DNA of 54,718 nucleotides from an uncultured Ruminococcus sp. Its GTDB lineage: Bacteria; Bacillota; Clostridia; Oscillospirales; Ruminococcaceae. Both the position numbers and the translations under genes were made by a program. Shown one piece after another: positions 33,742 to 43,100 of the stretch; within the stretch, counting starts at the first letter, position 1; each line of letters starts with the position of its first letter. The stretch covers positions 1 through 54,718 of the forward strand of contig CAMWIR010000002.1 of assembly GCA_947174365.1 (NCBI GenBank), given 5' to 3'. The notes under the pieces were generated by a model, which saw only the letters and a program-made list of their open reading frames with translations, made no database searches and was not told where the DNA came from.

Positions 33742-34818
33742 ATGAGAGTAAACATTGAAGGGCAATCAGCGTATACAGGTATGCAAGTAAACATCGAAGG
33801 GCAAGCAGAGAATGCAAATAAGAAAGTAACCATTGAAGGAGAGGCAACGTATACAAGCAGCAAAAATACCCTGAATGTACGTTTCAATCCGATCCCGGGC
33901 AAGGGTGATTTGGTAAATCTCAAAGAGCTTGGAAATACCGATATTCTTGTGCTGTCTATGCCGACATCGGAATCGGTATATAAAAGGACGGAATTTGTCA
34001 ACGACAAAAGTACGGGCGAGGGCTGCGCATACTGCTATACATATATGGAAAAGACCCTTACCTTTGAGGATGAGGAGCATGGAACATACAGCCTGACCTT
34101 CAGCAGCACAGAAAGCCATTTCATCATTAACATGGACGATTTTTCCCGTACCTTCGGCAAAAGCCGCTCGGATATGAACGACATTTCCCACGCTGTTGAG
34201 GAAACCTGGGAATACACGGAGCGTTCCTTTGAGCAGACTACCGTTAGCGGCAGACTGTCGGAGATGATCAATGAGGCGAACGGTCAGGCATCCGGCACTA
34301 ATATTGTATTTGCAGCGCAAAGCTCGGCATACAAGAGAACCACCGCAAGCGTTACTAAGGGGACTGTCGCTTATAAGGACGGCAGCATGGGGTGGTACCG
34401 TGAAAATGCGATGTCAAACAGGGAGATATACAATAACTGTGCGGTATTTCTTGCCGAGGCTTTCGGAGATGACAGCCCCATTCCGGTTATGGGAGAAAAG
34501 GAGTTCAACGAGCTTTTTGCAAAGGCTGCCTGCAATGAAAAGAAGCCTTTGGATAATGCAAACAATGCAGACAGTGCGGACAAAACCGTTGCAGCCAAAC
34601 CGAAAAGCACTCAGGAAAAGCGGGAAGAACTGCTTTACAGCCTCAATAAGTTTATGGAAAGGAATCTGGCAGCCGTTCGGAAGAAAGCTCCCCACAGCGT
34701 TGGTTTGAAAGCCTTTGAAAAAACTTATCTTGAGATAGGAACATACAAATATTCGGAAATAACTTCGCTCTTGGAGAAAATGTTTTCTTCAAGTGCAAAA
34801 AATAAATCGTTGCAGTAA
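33742..34818 (+). CDS. Unknown protein with N-terminal 13-residue repeats
   Basis: A 358-residue protein I do not recognise. It opens with three 13-residue repeats (VNIEGQSAYTGMQ, VNIEGQAENANKK, VTIEGEATYTSSK), coded by three 39-base units at 33748-33864. No signal peptide or membrane helix is seen. The centre (about 60-200) is strand-rich; a Lys/Asn-rich linker near 270-295 leads to a helical C-terminus. The ATG follows AGGAGG. It is a single-gene unit between the fab operon terminator and a hairpin. Confidence 0.75.
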   Translation: MRVNIEGQSAYTGMQVNIEGQAENANKKVTIEGEATYTSSKNTLNVRFNPIPGKGDLVNLKELGNTDILVLSMPTSESVYKRTEFVNDKSTGEGCAYCYTYMEKTLTFEDEEHGTYSLTFSSTESHFIINMDDFSRTFGKSRSDMNDISHAVEETWEYTERSFEQTTVSGRLSEMINEANGQASGTNIVFAAQSSAYKRTTASVTKGTVAYKDGSMGWYRENAMSNREIYNNCAVFLAEAFGDDSPIPVMGEKEFNELFAKAACNEKKPLDNANNADSADKTVAAKPKSTQEKREELLYSLNKFMERNLAAVRKKAPHSVGLKAFEKTYLEIGTYKYSEITSLLEKMFSSSAKNKSLQ

Positions 34819-34831
34819 TGAGCTAAAAAAT

Positions 34832-34861
34832 GAGGTCGGATGTTTTCAGGCATCCGACCTC
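34832..34861 (-). terminator. Terminator between convergent genes (mainly minus strand)
   Basis: An 11-bp perfect stem GAGGTCGGATG with its complement, loop 8. On the minus strand it is followed by ATTTTTT, ending the HD-domain gene; on the plus strand the T content is weaker. Confidence 0.8.
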
Positions 34862-34876
34862 TTGAATATTTTATAT

Positions 34877-35461
34877 TCACGCTGCTTTTTTTGCGTCCGA
34901 TTTATCGGTCTCTGACTTGTCGGAGAAGTGCTCTTTGTACTTGCGGACGGGGAATGTTGCCAGCAGCTTCATTAAATAGCACCAGTGATCCACTACCTCC
35001 CAAGCGCCGCATATCTTGTCCACGCAGATTATTACCACGGTCTCGCGATATTTGGGCAGGGCAATGTTCATGGGGAACATATGCTTTTCGATAATATCCG
35101 CCTCCACGGGAGTTATGGAGAAATACTTGCGGACATTTGCCAGCGCCGTGCCCGCATGAGTCCAGCCGTGCATCCGCTGACCCTTTACCTTTACATAATC
35201 GTGCCAATCGTATAAAAACAAATCGTGCAGCAGCCCCGCTCTTGCGCCCGCACGGCAGTCAAGACTCAACAGCTTGCACAGCAGGTAATTGTAATAGGAA
35301 ACATTCAGGCAATGCTGAAAGCAGGTAGTGTGCCCATGGTGCATATACTGCTGCATTTGCTGAACCACCTCGCTGTCCAGCAGGTCGCTTACCAGCTCGT
35401 AATATCCGCACTCGCTGTCGGGTACTGAAAGATCTATCTTTGAACCGATCGCATTAAGCAT
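34877..35461 (-). CDS. HD-domain phosphohydrolase family protein
   Basis: A 194-residue protein with an HD-type metal site: H50 in FQHCLNVS, H79-D80 in GLLHDLFLYDW, histidines in HGWTH and EKHMFP, and a final aspartate in VVIICVDKICG. The order H...HD...H...H...D fits metal-dependent phosphohydrolases of the HDIG type; the substrate (nucleotide or otherwise) is unknown. The C-terminus is a charged Lys/Asp/Ser tail. Ribosome site AAGGAG. Confidence 0.83.
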   Translation of the reverse strand: MLNAIGSKIDLSVPDSECGYYELVSDLLDSEVVQQMQQYMHHGHTTCFQHCLNVSYYNYLLCKLLSLDCRAGARAGLLHDLFLYDWHDYVKVKGQRMHGWTHAGTALANVRKYFSITPVEADIIEKHMFPMNIALPKYRETVVIICVDKICGAWEVVDHWCYLMKLLATFPVRKYKEHFSDKSETDKSDAKKAA

Positions 35462-35646
35462 AAAATTATCTCCTTAGTTTTTGTTTTCGGGGAATGGGAT
35501 CCTCCGTTTCACGGAAATATATCGAAAACGTTTAAATTTTTTTCGGTAAATATATATGCCCGACAGCCGTTATGTATTTTTACATTCAAAAAATTTTATA
35601 AAACGAACTCTGTCGGACCTGTTCATTTAGGAACAAGTTCTCTTAT

Positions 35647-35675
35647 ATTATATCAGCATATGCCTCATATTTCAA
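35647..35675 (-). promoter_or_regulatory. Promoter for the HD-domain gene
   Basis: On the minus strand TTGAAA, a 17-base spacer and TATAAT, giving a leader of about 180 bases that includes an 8-bp ACTTGTTC/GAACAGGT hairpin. The leader spans the 260-base gap and holds no gene. Confidence 0.7.
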
Positions 35676-35721
35676 TAGCAATAATGCACAGTTTTTAAGA
35701 AATTTGTTGTGCAATATTTTA

Positions 35722-36252
35722 TTATCGGGAATTTTTTCCTTTAAAAATTTTGGAAAATTTTTTCAAAAAGGAAATTTTTGCCTTTGGGATAATTTCGCCC
35801 TCGCCCATGGCTTCCGCCGTTAAATTATCGCAGGAAATATTCACTGTGAACATATCTCCGTTACTTGAAAACACGAGAGAAATGGCAATTTTTCCGGCGG
35901 CTTTGCATTCGCCTTTTTTGTCCGAAAATTCAAAGGACATAATGTCCCATTCCTCGGTTACAAAGCGTTGGGTGAAATCCTCTATTTCGCTTTTGTAGAG
36001 CTTTCTTCCCTTTATCTCCTTGGGGGAGTTGCTTTTGAAATCAAGGACACGCCGGGTCAGGATAAAAGCCGATACAAGGCGGAAATTTTCAAAGGTGAGG
36101 GTCATATTGTCAAAGCGGATATTATTGCCGCTGCATACGGTGCCGTGTACGGCAATTGCTCCCGAAATATTTATGATAAGGTTTTCCCCGCTTATTTCCG
36201 CCCCTTGTGAAAATGCGTTTTCAAGGGAAAGTCGGTTTGGGTCGCAGTTCAA
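35722..36252 (-). CDS. Unknown protein, possibly DUF2993-like
   Basis: A 176-residue protein. A run of strands (ENLIINISGAIAVHG, DNMTLTFENFRL, AAGKIAISLVFSSNGDMFTVNISC) and a basic Lys/Phe-rich C-terminus suggest a lipid-binding-type beta fold like DUF2993, but the match is weak. No signal peptide or helix is seen. The start is TTG with AGGAGG 8 bases upstream; no ATG lies close. It stands alone. Confidence 0.65.
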   Translation of the reverse strand: MNCDPNRLSLENAFSQGAEISGENLIINISGAIAVHGTVCSGNNIRFDNMTLTFENFRLVSAFILTRRVLDFKSNSPKEIKGRKLYKSEIEDFTQRFVTEEWDIMSFEFSDKKGECKAAGKIAISLVFSSNGDMFTVNISCDNLTAEAMGEGEIIPKAKISFLKKFSKIFKGKNSR

Positions 36253-36461
36253 AATTCCTGCCTCCTTTCGGTTTTTTTTATTATAACATACGGCGGCGGT
36301 TTTTTCAAGAGGTAAAATATTATTTTGCGGAAAACAGTGTATGATAAATTGCAGCGAATACTTTGGACTGTCTGCTGTTAAATTAGGCGTTGTTTGGCTG
36401 TCGCTTTACTTTGTTTGAACCTGTCAACGACTTCGCCCTTACGGGCGGCAGCGATGAAAAT

Positions 36462-36507
36462 GTGCAACTAAAGTTGCACGCAACATTCGTCACACATTCT
36501 ATGCTGC
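36462..36507. repeat. Palindrome and stem-loop intergenic repeat, copy 2
   Basis: An 18-base palindrome (GTGCAACT, AA, AGTTGCAC, 36462-36479) is followed by 25 bases (36483-36507) matching 4449-4473 with 3 mismatches; CCTTACGGGC upstream is also shared. It lies in a 580-base gap with no gene. Confidence 0.5.
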
Positions 36508-36667
36508 ACCGCCGCCCGATTGTCACCTTTTTGGTAATTGTGCAATACCTTATTTTGCGTGACTTCGTTTTTTCATTTTATCGAATCGGGCGGCGGTTTT
36601 CGGGAGTGCTCTTGAAGTGCTTTATTTTGCAGCGCTATGTTAGTGCCAAAGGGGGTTCCACCCCCCG

Positions 36668-36715
36668 TCCCCGCCAAAGGGGTCCCCCCTTTGGAAACCC
36701 GAGTGGCGTGAGTGC
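36668..36715. repeat. Dispersed intergenic repeat (CCGCCAAAGGGG type), copy 2
   Basis: It matches 20589-20645 in the same orientation and contains CCAAAGGGG with CCCCCTTTGG, a potential hairpin. It precedes the sigma-factor gene by about 120 bases. Confidence 0.6.
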
Positions 36716-36835
36716 GTTTGGTTGGTTTGGGGTGTGACGGCTTGCGTAAAAAATTTTTGAAATCCGCTTAACAACTCTCCCTCTTTTGCTACTACTTAAA
36801 TGAAAGGGGAACACCGGAAAAGGAGGTAAACGTAA

Positions 36836-38407
36836 ATGGACAAGGCCGAATGCGGCAGACTGCTGGAGGAAAATCTCGGCAAGCTTTACGGTTGGGCATT
36901 TTCAAGGCTGTATGACAAGGATGAAGCCGAGGATCTGACAGGCGATATTATCTGCGCCGTACTCTCATCCGTTCACAGCCTGAAAAACGATGACGCTTTT
37001 TACGGCTTTATGTGGCGCATTGCCGAAAATGTTCTCGGCAGCAGGCTCAGGGCAAAGTCAAAGGAAAACTCCCTTTTCGACAGACAGTCGGATTATATGG
37101 GCGTATGCTTTGTGACCCCCGAAACAGACGTAGCCGAACGTGAGCAGATAAATCTTCTGCGCCGTGAGCTTGCCCTATTGTCGGGGCTTTACAGGCAGAC
37201 GGCGGTATTGTTCTATTTCTACGGCAAAAGCTGCAAGGAAATTTCCGCACTTTTAAATCTGAGCTCGGAAATGGTTCGCTACTACCTTTTCCGTTCCCGT
37301 GAAATTTTAAAGGAGGGTGTTAATATGACAAGAGAATTCGGAGAAAAAAGCTATGACCCGGGCACATTCCGCCTGGACTTCTGGGGCGGCGGAAGCAACG
37401 GTTACTGGGAAATATTCGAGCGCAAGCTGCCCGGAAACATACTGCTGGCGGCATATGAAAAGCCTCTTTCCGTAAGCGAGCTTTCGGGAGAATTGGGTGT
37501 GGCCGCCCCCTATCTGGAGGACGATCTGGAAATTCTTTTAAAGCACGGTTTTATAAAAGAGACCGCAGGACGTTACCGTACGGATATAATAATTTTTTCC
37601 GACGAATACGAAAAAGAGGCAGCGGAAAAATTCAAGCCCATATGCAGCGCTGCCGCCGACAAGGTAAACGAGGTCATAAATTCCGCAGTGGAAAAGGTTT
37701 CCAAAATGAACTTCCACGGCAATGATATCCCCGAAAACACTCTGAAATTCGTGCTCACCAATATGGCTGTTTTCTTCGGAATGCTGAAAGCGAATAAAAA
37801 CGTTATAGAAAAATACGGCGATTATCCCCCTCTTTCCAACGGCTCGCAGGGTTTCCTTTTCGGCTATGACAATGATTATGTCAACCACCGGTTCAACGGC
37901 ATTTACGGTGAAATGATGAACTTAGAGGAAACCGCATATGTGAGCGTGGAAAATTATCGGGCAATTGCCGACGTTCAGAAACTGGATATAACCGACTGGT
38001 ATGGGACTATAGCAGCGCTTACCGGTGCGGTCACAAATGAAAAGGCAGACGAAAACAGCAGCATTCAGCTGCGCATGGCACAGGAGGGCTTTATTAAAAT
38101 AAAGGAGGGGCGTTTAACGGCGAATTTTGCGGTATTTCCCGAAAAGCTGCTGGAGAATGAAATAAAGCCACTGCTTAGCGCTGCCATGGAAGAGACCTGC
38201 AAGTGCGCCGATGAAATATGCGGTATAGCCGAGAGGCTGCTTATCCCCCGCACGCCCAAGCCCCTGCAAAATAAATGCGGACAGCTTGCGCATATCCGCT
38301 ATCAGATGGACGTTATGGCGTTTATTGTGGAAAGCTGTCTTGAAAAGGGTTATCTGAAAATGCCCGAGGGTGATTTTAAGCCCGCTATGTTCGGGGTCAT
38401 AAAATAA
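36836..38407 (+). CDS. ECF-like sigma factor with long C-terminal extension
   Basis: A 523-residue protein. Residues about 5-75 match sigma region 2 (LYGWAFSRLYDKDEAEDLTGDII) and about 100-165 region 4 (YRQTAVLFYFYGKSCKEISALLNLSSEMVRYYLFRSREIL). Usual ECF factors end there; this one adds about 350 residues, starting with a winged-helix-like segment (KPLSVSELSGELGVAAPYLEDDLEILLKHGFI) and then a helical region. The extension could act as a built-in sensor or anti-sigma domain; no separate anti-sigma gene is adjacent. Ribosome site AAGGAGG. Target promoters unknown. Confidence 0.84.
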   Translation: MDKAECGRLLEENLGKLYGWAFSRLYDKDEAEDLTGDIICAVLSSVHSLKNDDAFYGFMWRIAENVLGSRLRAKSKENSLFDRQSDYMGVCFVTPETDVAEREQINLLRRELALLSGLYRQTAVLFYFYGKSCKEISALLNLSSEMVRYYLFRSREILKEGVNMTREFGEKSYDPGTFRLDFWGGGSNGYWEIFERKLPGNILLAAYEKPLSVSELSGELGVAAPYLEDDLEILLKHGFIKETAGRYRTDIIIFSDEYEKEAAEKFKPICSAAADKVNEVINSAVEKVSKMNFHGNDIPENTLKFVLTNMAVFFGMLKANKNVIEKYGDYPPLSNGSQGFLFGYDNDYVNHRFNGIYGEMMNLEETAYVSVENYRAIADVQKLDITDWYGTIAALTGAVTNEKADENSSIQLRMAQEGFIKIKEGRLTANFAVFPEKLLENEIKPLLSAAMEETCKCADEICGIAERLLIPRTPKPLQNKCGQLAHIRYQMDVMAFIVESCLEKGYLKMPEGDFKPAMFGVIK

Positions 38408-38414
38408 TAAAAAG

Positions 38415-38444
38415 CAGCCGCAGGTTATAAGCTCCCTGCGGCTG
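38415..38444 (-). terminator. Terminator between sigma factor and YcdB-SLH genes
   Basis: A 10-bp perfect stem CAGCCGCAGG with its complement, followed on the minus strand by CTTTTTATTATTTT. It ends the YcdB-SLH unit and may also act on the sigma gene. Confidence 0.8.
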
Positions 38445-38455
38445 TTGTAATATCT

Positions 38456-40744
38456 TTATATCTGGATTATCTCATACAGAGTCTTCCGCTCATCGTTTTC
38501 AATATAGTCATAGAAAAGCTTCATACATTCCCCTCTTGTTATAGTTTTGTCATAGTAGAAACTCACCCCGCTCTTGATATATCCGTTTACCTTTGCAGCG
38601 GCAATGTAAATATAATTGGGGTTATCCTTTGTCACATTTTTATAGGGCTGCTTGTATCGGGAGGGGTCGCCGTATCCGTAGTGCTGCGCAAATATCTTTG
38701 CCAGTTCCCCGTAGGTAAGGCTTGTGTGAATTATGGGGTCGTCCTCATAATGGGTCTTTCCCGTTTCAGGGTCGGTAACTTTTATATCATGGTATGATCT
38801 CCATGTTTCATAGTCGCTTACGCCGGTTATACTGCAAAGCTCCCCGAATTCGGCTATGGTAATGGGATCGTCCGGGCGCAGCTTTTCATCATCTCCGAAC
38901 CGCACGCCGTATTTATAAAGCTCCCTTATTTCCTTTTCATATTTGTGCCCCGAAACGTCCGTGTAAAATTGCGGCTTGCTGTCTTTTTTGTCCGAGGATT
39001 CACTGTAATAGGGCTTGCCCCATTCTGTGCAGCGCTCCCCTGTTATGGCATTGATATAATAGCTCTCGTCAAAGGAATAAACAAGATATGTATGCGGCTT
39101 TGCATTCGTATCGGTAAAGCCCGTGTAATAAATCCCCGGCGGGTCTTTTTCAAAAACCTTGCCGAAAGCCTCCCTTTGGGAAAGCATTTTTTCTTTGGGG
39201 AATTCTATATCGTGATAAGTATAATCAAACCCCAGCGCCTCTCCCCTTGAATCCACGGTTATATAAACCTTGTCAAACCTTGCGGGAATGCCGTTTACAT
39301 AGCGGACAAATTCCACTATAGCCGCAGTGTCCCCGGGGGTAAGGGCGTTCATCTCCTTGCGCCCTCCGCCGCTCAGTGTGAAGCTGCCTGCAATGTTCCC
39401 CTCAAATTTATATTCCCTGCCCCATTCACCCATAAACCGGTTCATGGCTTCTTTGGCAGTTTTCACTGCGGACTTTTCATCTACAGGGGTCGTGTTTTTT
39501 GTCTTGCTGTTTTCGCCGTAGGAGTAGCTTTTGGAGAACTTCGTTATTTTCCCCGTGTAAGCGTCAAGATAAACCGTCAGATAAACGCTGTCCGCCCTGT
39601 TGTGCCTCGCTTTGCGTTCAAATTTCAGGCAGCGGAGAAGCCGCAGATCGTATTTTTCGTCAAGGGTATATATAAGTTCGTCCTTAACAAGCTCAAGGCT
39701 GCTGTCAAGCTTTATAAAACCGTTGTCATTGACGAGCTTTAAAGCCTGTTCTCTGCTTATCTGCTCCTGCCCTTTCTTAGAGGCTTTAAAAGCATTTTTC
39801 TCGGCGTCTGTGTAATCCACCCGTAGATCCCCGTAATCCCACCCGCCGCCGCAGGTACCGACATCGAATGCGCCGTCCCAGTCCCAAGGCAGGCTGTCGT
39901 CTGTTTCCTTGAAATCCCTGTAATAATCGGAGTATTCTCCCGAAAATGCGTCAAGGAAATTTTCGCCGTTGACGGCGCTGCTTTTGTAAACGGGCAGTGC
40001 AAAAACATCATAGCTGCGCATATCCTTTTCACTGTCAAAGGTGTAAGCGCTGTAAAGCTCATATTCCGCCGTCTGCGAAAAACGTGAGGTGTAACTATCA
40101 TAAATTTCCTCACGGGTCAGAGCTTTTCTGCTGTCGGCAAATTCCGCCCCCTCCCACCATTCGCAGAGCCTTAATGACTGCAGTTCGCCGCTGTCTCTGT
40201 TGACAGTGATCCACCCGCAGTTATCGGACACATAAAGCCCCTGCTCCAGGCGTTTTATGTCAAAGGTAACATTTCCCGAAAGTGTGTAATAATCATCTCT
40301 GCGCTCCAGAACTATATCCCCCTCCAGACCCGGGTTGAGCTTGCGGATATGTGACATTGCCAGCTTTTCCTGTTCCTCGGGGCTTATTTTTACAAGAGTG
40401 GGCTTGGCAGAGTAAACGCTCGTGTCCCAATAGCCGTAAATAAGTCCGTTCCAGTAATACACCTCCAGTTCGTTGCGGCCTTTGGGATATTTCCATTTTA
40501 TCTTATAGGAAATATTTTCTCCCTGCAGCTCCGACTTCCACTCATAATCATTTGCTACCGCAGGAATGTTCACTCTTTTGCGGATATCCGCAATGACCTT
40601 GGGAAACTCTTCCTGTCCGGGTTTTTCCTCCTTTTCATCGGCAGCGTAAACGCAGAGACCGTCACGGGAAATACTCCCGTTTTCGATCGTACCTGCCGCA
40701 AATGCAAACGCTAATGCAAAGCAAATTATTTTCCGAAATTTCAT
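38456..40744 (-). CDS. Secreted YcdB/PepSY-like protein with S-layer homology domains (paralogue 2)
   Basis: 762 residues. The start is the ATG giving MKFRKIICFALAF (after AAGGAG), a signal peptide; longer upstream frames lie in the neighbour's tail. Two or more YcdB/YcdC repeats (segments such as ISPEEQEKLAMSHIRKLNPG and SREQALKLVNDNGFI) fill 60-610. S-layer homology domains follow (YTDVSGHKYEKEIRELYKYG, FYYDKTITRGECMKLFYDYI), which bind secondary cell-wall polymer. It lies 13 bases after its paralogue and shares its layout throughout. The role is unknown; YcdB domains resemble propeptide/PepSY folds linked to protease inhibition. Confidence 0.86.
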   Translation of the reverse strand: MKFRKIICFALAFAFAAGTIENGSISRDGLCVYAADEKEEKPGQEEFPKVIADIRKRVNIPAVANDYEWKSELQGENISYKIKWKYPKGRNELEVYYWNGLIYGYWDTSVYSAKPTLVKISPEEQEKLAMSHIRKLNPGLEGDIVLERRDDYYTLSGNVTFDIKRLEQGLYVSDNCGWITVNRDSGELQSLRLCEWWEGAEFADSRKALTREEIYDSYTSRFSQTAEYELYSAYTFDSEKDMRSYDVFALPVYKSSAVNGENFLDAFSGEYSDYYRDFKETDDSLPWDWDGAFDVGTCGGGWDYGDLRVDYTDAEKNAFKASKKGQEQISREQALKLVNDNGFIKLDSSLELVKDELIYTLDEKYDLRLLRCLKFERKARHNRADSVYLTVYLDAYTGKITKFSKSYSYGENSKTKNTTPVDEKSAVKTAKEAMNRFMGEWGREYKFEGNIAGSFTLSGGGRKEMNALTPGDTAAIVEFVRYVNGIPARFDKVYITVDSRGEALGFDYTYHDIEFPKEKMLSQREAFGKVFEKDPPGIYYTGFTDTNAKPHTYLVYSFDESYYINAITGERCTEWGKPYYSESSDKKDSKPQFYTDVSGHKYEKEIRELYKYGVRFGDDEKLRPDDPITIAEFGELCSITGVSDYETWRSYHDIKVTDPETGKTHYEDDPIIHTSLTYGELAKIFAQHYGYGDPSRYKQPYKNVTKDNPNYIYIAAAKVNGYIKSGVSFYYDKTITRGECMKLFYDYIENDERKTLYEIIQI

Positions 40745-40757
40745 AATTTTGAGCTCC

Positions 40758-43088
40758 TTATATTTTAAATATCTCATACAGCGGCTTCGCTTCCCCGTCC
40801 TGTGCAATATAGTCATAGATGATTTTCATGCATTCTCCGCGGGTCAGGGTCTTGTTACAGTCAAACTCGTCACCCTTTGAAATATACCCCTGCTTCTTTG
40901 CTATGGCAATATATGCGTAATCGGGATTATCCTTGGTAACGTTTTTGTAGGGCTGCTTGTAATTGGCTTTGAGGCTGGGGCTGTGCTCCTCGTCTGCGTA
41001 ATACCGCACATACAGCCTTGCCAGACCGCTGTAGGTAAGCGGCTCGTCATTTTTCGGATTGTCCCTGCGTATTTTTTCCCCTGTTTCCGGGTCGGTTATT
41101 CTGATGTCGTCATATATTTCGTGCCATGAAAAATATGCTATTTCCAACTGTCTGCAAAGCTCAAAAAACTCATTGACGGTTATAGGGTCGTCGGGGCGCA
41201 GCAGCTCTTCTTCTCCAAGCCGCACTCCGTATCTGTAAAGCTCTCTTATTTCCTTTTCATATTTGTGACCCGCTGCGTCCGGATAAAATCCCTGCTTTTT
41301 CTCCGTCTCCTGCTTCTTGTAATAAGGCTCTCCTTCGCTTGTCATGCGTTCTCCCGTAAAGGGGTCAAGGTAATAGGTGCTGTCAAATTCATAAATATAG
41401 TAGGTATGACTGTTCATCTGAGGGTCTGTAAAGCCTGCAAAATAAAGCTGCGGACGTTCCTTTTCAAAAAGCCTGTTATAAGCTTCCTCTTTGGAAATAA
41501 CAGTTCCTTTGGGAAATGTAATATCGTGACAGCTGTATTCAAAGTCTGTCACCTCGCCTAAAGAGTTCAACTTAACATATATTTTGTCAAAATATGCAGG
41601 TATGCCGTATACATACCGTGTAAGCACTACAGTCCCCTTTGTATCGTTATCGGCAAGAGCGTCCGCAAGGCTTTCCTCATATCTGTACTCCGAAGCCTTG
41701 CTGCCAAGAAAATGCATAGCCGCATTTTTTGCAGCCGTTACAGCAGTCTTTTCATCAAGAGGGGTATCGTTTTTACTTCCTCTTTTATTGAACTTAAATA
41801 TTTCTCCGCTGTAACCGTCCATATAAACCGACAGATAATTATTTTTATCTCCCTCATCTTCAAATCTCATGTAACGCAAAAACCGTATCTCCGCATTATC
41901 GTCACGGGTATATTCAAAACTCTTATCAACAAGCGCGAGCCTGTTATCAAAGGAAATGCAGGCGTCGTTTCTGATAATATCAACAGCTTGCTCGTCGGTC
42001 AGCTGCTCCTGCCCTTCTTTTTGTTTATTAAAAAGCTCTTCTTCGACGGGAGAAACATAGGTTTCATCATTAGTATAATCATATAAACCGCATTCGAAAT
42101 CATCTGCAAAGCCTCCGAACCATTTATAGGAATAAGCGCATGACAGTTCGTCTATGTCGTCGTTAACAGTGCTGCTTTCTCCTGTAACAGCATTTATCAT
42201 GCTTACATCTCCCGTGATACAGTAAAGAGGCACAGCATAAGGGCGTATCGTCTTTATTGTCCCGTTGCTTTTTCTGTCATAATCAATATCATAAAACAGT
42301 GTATATTCTACGGATGAGGAACTTTGGGATATGTAAATATCCCTTGCCTCTTCCTCGGATATCCTGTTTGAAGAGTCGGGAAATTCCGCCCCCTGCATCC
42401 AGTCCCAGCGGTACAGAAAAAACTTTGCCAAGCCCCCTGTGTTGCGGTCAATAACGATATATCCCATAACCGAGGAAATTTCAATGCCCTGCTCCTTTCG
42501 CGATATAATATACAGTACATTGCTGTCCAGGCTGTACTCAGGACTTTCCCTTTCAAAAACCGCCTCGCCGTCAATATCGGGATTGAGCATATAAAAATAT
42601 TTTTCCGCACAGGCGTCCTGCTGCGTGAGCGTCAGCTTTGCAAAGGTGGGCTTTTCGTCGTATGTATTATCCGTATGCTCATAGCCGTATATAAGTCCCT
42701 CGCAATACTCCACCGATATTGTTTCCCATTCGTAAGGCGGGTCTATTTTTCCATACCAGGTGACATTATAATATATAACGCCGTTTGCCGTTACGGCCTC
42801 GCATTCGTATTCCTTAAATCTGTCGGGAATTTCCACCCTCTTTTTAATTTCCGACACGACCCTTTGAACGTCCGCTTCATCGGGGTTTATATCCTCCGCA
42901 TTAAAATCGTACATACGTATGATCTTGTGAACTCCCGAATAATAGGGTATTTCCCTGCAGCTCTCTGTCAAGGCGTAAACAGTATTTTCCCCGCTGTATT
43001 CCGCCGACAGCGTTTCAAATACCCCCGCAGCTAAACCGCACGCCAAAGCAAACGCCACCCCAAAGCAAATAATTTTCCGAAATTTCAT
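40758..43088 (-). CDS. Secreted YcdB/PepSY-like protein with S-layer homology domains (paralogue 1)
   Basis: 776 residues, the same architecture as the following gene: signal peptide MKFRKIICFGVAFALACGLAAG, YcdB-like repeats and C-terminal S-layer homology domains (FYPDAAGHKYEKEIRELYRYG, FDCNKTLTRGECMKIIYDYI). Ribosome site AAGGAGCG. The last 45 codons recur almost unchanged in a truncated third copy just upstream, 12 bases before this start, showing that three tandem genes once existed. Confidence 0.86.
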   Translation of the reverse strand: MKFRKIICFGVAFALACGLAAGVFETLSAEYSGENTVYALTESCREIPYYSGVHKIIRMYDFNAEDINPDEADVQRVVSEIKKRVEIPDRFKEYECEAVTANGVIYYNVTWYGKIDPPYEWETISVEYCEGLIYGYEHTDNTYDEKPTFAKLTLTQQDACAEKYFYMLNPDIDGEAVFERESPEYSLDSNVLYIISRKEQGIEISSVMGYIVIDRNTGGLAKFFLYRWDWMQGAEFPDSSNRISEEEARDIYISQSSSSVEYTLFYDIDYDRKSNGTIKTIRPYAVPLYCITGDVSMINAVTGESSTVNDDIDELSCAYSYKWFGGFADDFECGLYDYTNDETYVSPVEEELFNKQKEGQEQLTDEQAVDIIRNDACISFDNRLALVDKSFEYTRDDNAEIRFLRYMRFEDEGDKNNYLSVYMDGYSGEIFKFNKRGSKNDTPLDEKTAVTAAKNAAMHFLGSKASEYRYEESLADALADNDTKGTVVLTRYVYGIPAYFDKIYVKLNSLGEVTDFEYSCHDITFPKGTVISKEEAYNRLFEKERPQLYFAGFTDPQMNSHTYYIYEFDSTYYLDPFTGERMTSEGEPYYKKQETEKKQGFYPDAAGHKYEKEIRELYRYGVRLGEEELLRPDDPITVNEFFELCRQLEIAYFSWHEIYDDIRITDPETGEKIRRDNPKNDEPLTYSGLARLYVRYYADEEHSPSLKANYKQPYKNVTKDNPDYAYIAIAKKQGYISKGDEFDCNKTLTRGECMKIIYDYIAQDGEAKPLYEIFKI

Positions 43089-43100
43089 TCTTATCGCTCC

